A stretch of DNA of 8,120 nt from positions 1 through 8,120 of the forward strand of contig DASC01000199.1 of NCBI GenBank assembly GCA_002503595.1, in the 5' to 3' direction. Under the pieces are notes generated by a model. It had not been told where the DNA came from. It saw nothing but the letters and a program-made list of their open reading frames with translations, and searched no databases. This DNA is from Candidatus Methanogaster sp. UBA203. Its GTDB lineage: Archaea; Halobacteriota; Methanosarcinia; Methanosarcinales; Methanogasteraceae. The translations under genes were made by a program, and so were the position numbers. Positions 6,207 through 8,120 of this stretch are shown here, in pieces; the stretch's first letter is position 1; each line of letters opens with the position of its first letter.

Positions 6207-6890
6207 TTAGGGCTTTATAAGAATCGCTGCGCCTCTCTTAACCCCAATATCCTCGACTTTATCGGCAATATCGGCAACCGTGCCTGTGACGATCTCTTCA
6301 TCGTCCCAGGAGGCATGGTACACCACAGAAACCTCGGTATCCAGAGGATAACCGACAATATCCATGATCTCCCTGATGTATCGTGATCCGATGAAGATTG
6401 CCATTGTCGAGGCAGTGGCAGCGCCGTATCCGGACAGTTCCTCGATCGATCCGGATTCAAATCGGTAATCATCCCGCCACGGCTCTCCGGCAGGACGTAT
6501 GACGATCAATGTCTGATCTTTTGTAAGTTCGGTCTCAAGCGATGCAGCGACCGCGGAGAGCGACGAAACGCCAGGAACGATCTCCGCCTGAATCCCTTGT
6601 TCTGCGAGCGCACGCAGGTACACAGACGTCCCCTCGAAGAGTAAGGGGTCCCCGCTATGCAGTTTCACAACCGTCCTTCCTCTGCTGACTTCCTCGACGA
6701 TGTACGCTATAACCTCCTCAAAACTCAGATCCCAGCTGTTTATCTTCTTTCCATCCGAGAACTCAAGCATCTCCGGATTGATTGAGGAACCAGGGTATAT
6801 GATCGTGTCCGCGTCTTCGACCAGTCTCTTTCCCTTGACTGTGATCAATCCGGCATCGCCAGGACCTGCGCCGATGAAAGATACGCCCAT
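6207..6890 (-). CDS. cbiF: Cobalt-precorrin-4 C11-methyltransferase (CbiF/CobM family)
   Basis: 227 residues from the ATG at 6890-6888. The tetrapyrrole methylase landmarks are intact: FIGAGPGDAGLITVKG (5-20), the CbiF-type YPGSSINPE (32-40), VVKLHSGDP (74-82) and the SAM-pocket VPGVSSLSA (105-113), then SVVYHASWDDE and GTVADIADKV near the end. The enzyme transfers a methyl group from SAM to C11 of cobalt-precorrin-4 in the anaerobic cobalamin pathway. The open frame extends upstream to 7049, but that part overlaps the radical SAM gene, and the glycine-rich SAM motif begins right after M at 6890. It starts 10 nt after the radical SAM stop, so the two are probably one operon. It is somewhat short: it ends soon after AAILIKP, without the final LYDxxFxHxxR-like segment common in CbiF. 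Confidence 0.88.
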   Translation of the reverse strand: MGVSFIGAGPGDAGLITVKGKRLVEDADTIIYPGSSINPEMLEFSDGKKINSWDLSFEEVIAYIVEEVSRGRTVVKLHSGDPLLFEGTSVYLRALAEQGIQAEIVPGVSSLSAVAASLETELTKDQTLIVIRPAGEPWRDDYRFESGSIEELSGYGAATASTMAIFIGSRYIREIMDIVGYPLDTEVSVVYHASWDDEEIVTGTVADIADKVEDIGVKRGAAILIKP

Positions 6891-6900
6891 ATATCCATCT

Positions 6901-8091
6901 CTAAAATAACTCGTATTCCAGCCGTTTCTTGTCAGGATCGTAGATGCAGGTCGGATCTCCGCCATAGAAATCGTCTCCGTAGAAATACGCCTTCTGGCGG
7001 CAGCCTCCGCAGACATCCAGATAATCGCACCGTCCGCATGTGCCTGCAAGCGTCATCCTTCGCTCCCTGATCTCGAGCAGTTGTTTTCCCGGGTGTTCGT
7101 TCCAGATCTCATTGAACGGACGCTCTCTGACATTACCAACCGTCATCTGCGGTGTAAAATGGCACGGATTCACATTTCCGAGATAGTCCACATTCGCAAC
7201 CTTGTTTCCGATCGAGCAGCCGCCTGAAATCGTCAGAAGTTCCCTGACCTTATCGAACCGCTCTGGATCCTCCCGTTTCAGGCGTTCAAGGATGTAAACC
7301 CCATCCATCGGCGAATCCGTCGTCAATATCTCGATCTCCTTGTCCCGAAGTTCGATTGCACTGTCATAAAGATACTTGAGCACCTGCGTCCGCTGCTCCT
7401 TCGTGACGTCCAGCTCCATGATCCCTTTTCCGCGCCCGGTCGGCACGAGGTGGTAGAGGCAGAACCTTGGTATCTCTTTCTCGACGCAGAGATCAAGCAG
7501 TTTCGGAACTTCCTGCCAGTTTTCCTTGTGTATCGTAATACGCAGCCCTGTTTTAAGTCCTGCTTCCTGCGCGTTCTTTATTCCTTCCATCGCGCGGTCA
7601 AAAGCCCCTTTTACGCCGCGGAACGCATCGTGCATCTCTGCATTGGCTGCATCCACGCTAACCCCGACATACCTGATATCTGCCTCTGCCAGCAGCGCAG
7701 CCACTTCTGGTGTGATCAGTGTTCCGTTTGTGGATACCACCATCCGAACACCCTTCTCTTTCGCATGGAAGGCAAAGGGAAAGAAATTTTCACTGATGAG
7801 CGGCTCTCCGCCTGTTGCGATGAGCATCGGTGTGCCAAACGAAGCCATCTCATCGATGAAGCGTATTCCTTCTTCGAGCGTCCATTCATCGGGATGTTTC
7901 GACCTTGCATCCATATAGCAGTGTTTACACGAGAGATTACACTCGCGAGTGATGTTCCACATGATGATGGGCTTGATCTCGGAAGAGAACCTGATCAAGT
8001 CGTCCGGTGCCTCTGCACATGCGAGCTCCCTCGCACGCATCGCCTCCCAGACTGTGGCGCGGTCTGCCAGTACCTTTGAGAAGATGATCAT
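6901..8091 (-). CDS. Radical SAM/SPASM protein of the AhbC/AhbD/NirJ type, probable heme or tetrapyrrole-modifying enzyme
   Basis: A 396-residue protein. The radical SAM cluster motif is C51-x3-C55-x2-C58 (CNLSCKHC), followed by TGGEPL (93-98). The C-terminal SPASM domain has seven cysteines: C292 and C310 in a CX12GX4C arrangement, then C352, C355, C361, C364 and C382, enough for auxiliary [4Fe-4S] clusters. The layout (an N-terminal arm of about 40 residues ending in KPIIMWNITRECN, then YVGVSVD, FCLYHLVPTGRG, GNVRERPFNEIW) resembles AhbC (didecarboxysiroheme deacetylase), AhbD (heme b synthase) and NirJ. The full SPASM cysteine set leans towards AhbD, but I cannot assign one reaction. A peptide-modifying SPASM enzyme is the main alternative; no small precursor peptide gene is visible nearby. 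The adjacent cbiF supports tetrapyrrole chemistry. The start at 8091 is fixed by an AAGGAGT site. Confidence 0.82.
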   Translation of the reverse strand: MIIFSKVLADRATVWEAMRARELACAEAPDDLIRFSSEIKPIIMWNITRECNLSCKHCYMDARSKHPDEWTLEEGIRFIDEMASFGTPMLIATGGEPLISENFFPFAFHAKEKGVRMVVSTNGTLITPEVAALLAEADIRYVGVSVDAANAEMHDAFRGVKGAFDRAMEGIKNAQEAGLKTGLRITIHKENWQEVPKLLDLCVEKEIPRFCLYHLVPTGRGKGIMELDVTKEQRTQVLKYLYDSAIELRDKEIEILTTDSPMDGVYILERLKREDPERFDKVRELLTISGGCSIGNKVANVDYLGNVNPCHFTPQMTVGNVRERPFNEIWNEHPGKQLLEIRERRMTLAGTCGRCDYLDVCGGCRQKAYFYGDDFYGGDPTCIYDPDKKRLEYELF

Positions 8092-8120
8092 GCCACTCCT
8101 TCTGGACGCTTCTGTGATAA
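8088..8120 (-). CDS. Possible 3' end of an upstream gene overlapping the radical SAM start
   Basis: One minus-strand frame is open from the right edge for ten codons and ends in a TGA at 8090-8088 that overlaps the radical SAM ATG as ATGA, the same coupling seen between the DUF447 and DUF89 genes. Only ten residues are visible, so no family can be named and the frame may be non-coding. Confidence 0.3.
   Translation of the reverse strand, partial: LSQKRPEGVA
8095..8101 (-). promoter_or_regulatory. Ribosome binding site of the radical SAM gene
   Basis: AAGGAGT on the minus strand ends 3 nt before the ATG at 8091, which fixes that start codon. It is one of the stronger Shine-Dalgarno sites in the window. 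Confidence 0.7.

Noticed and set aside
7450..8079. Plus-strand open frame of 209 residues
   Set aside because: Antisense to the radical SAM gene, whose CxxxCxxC and SPASM cysteines are unambiguous.

Overview
The window looks like a chromosomal segment of a methanogen-lineage archaeon (Euryarchaeota/Halobacteriota, Methanosarcinales- or ANME/Syntrophoarchaeum-like). The evidence is the combination of an archaeal SF2 helicase with a zinc-ribbon N-terminal module, DUF447 and DUF89 proteins, an eight-cluster FwdF-like polyferredoxin, an AglJ-type S-layer glycosyltransferase, an Ahb/NirJ-type radical SAM enzyme beside CbiF, and archaeal TATA-like promoters, one of which appears to drive a leaderless mRNA. 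Species cannot be fixed from the sequence alone. Coding density is high, and I see no tRNA, rRNA, CRISPR array or transposase.

Layout. (1) 1-1140, minus: 5' part of a DEVH-box helicase gene that runs off the left edge. (2) 1141-1255: divergent intergenic region with two sets of short direct repeats. (3) 1256-2676, plus: a translationally coupled pair, DUF447 (FMN-binding split-barrel family) and DUF89 (metal-dependent damage-control phosphatase family). (4) 2677-2948: 272-bp non-coding gap with a GC-rich inverted-repeat element of about 95 bp and then a TATA box. (5) 2949-4705, plus: a small bactofilin-like beta-helix protein followed after 2 nt by the polyferredoxin with eight [4Fe-4S] motifs. 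(6) 4778-6182, plus: Hsp20 chaperone and, 1 nt later, the AglJ-like membrane glycosyltransferase. (7) 6207-8091, minus, convergent with the previous block: cbiF preceded by a radical SAM/SPASM protein of the AhbC/AhbD/NirJ type, with a possible third gene overlapping its start at the right edge.

How they fit together. The right-hand block is tetrapyrrole chemistry: a cobalamin-pathway methyltransferase plus a siroheme/heme-type radical SAM enzyme. The polyferredoxin points to low-potential electron transfer of the kind used by formylmethanofuran dehydrogenase or heterodisulfide reductase. The glycosyltransferase serves surface-protein N-glycosylation. The least explained unit is the beta-helix/polyferredoxin pair, which I rate as the best candidate for something not well described. 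No defence, toxin or mobile system is visible.
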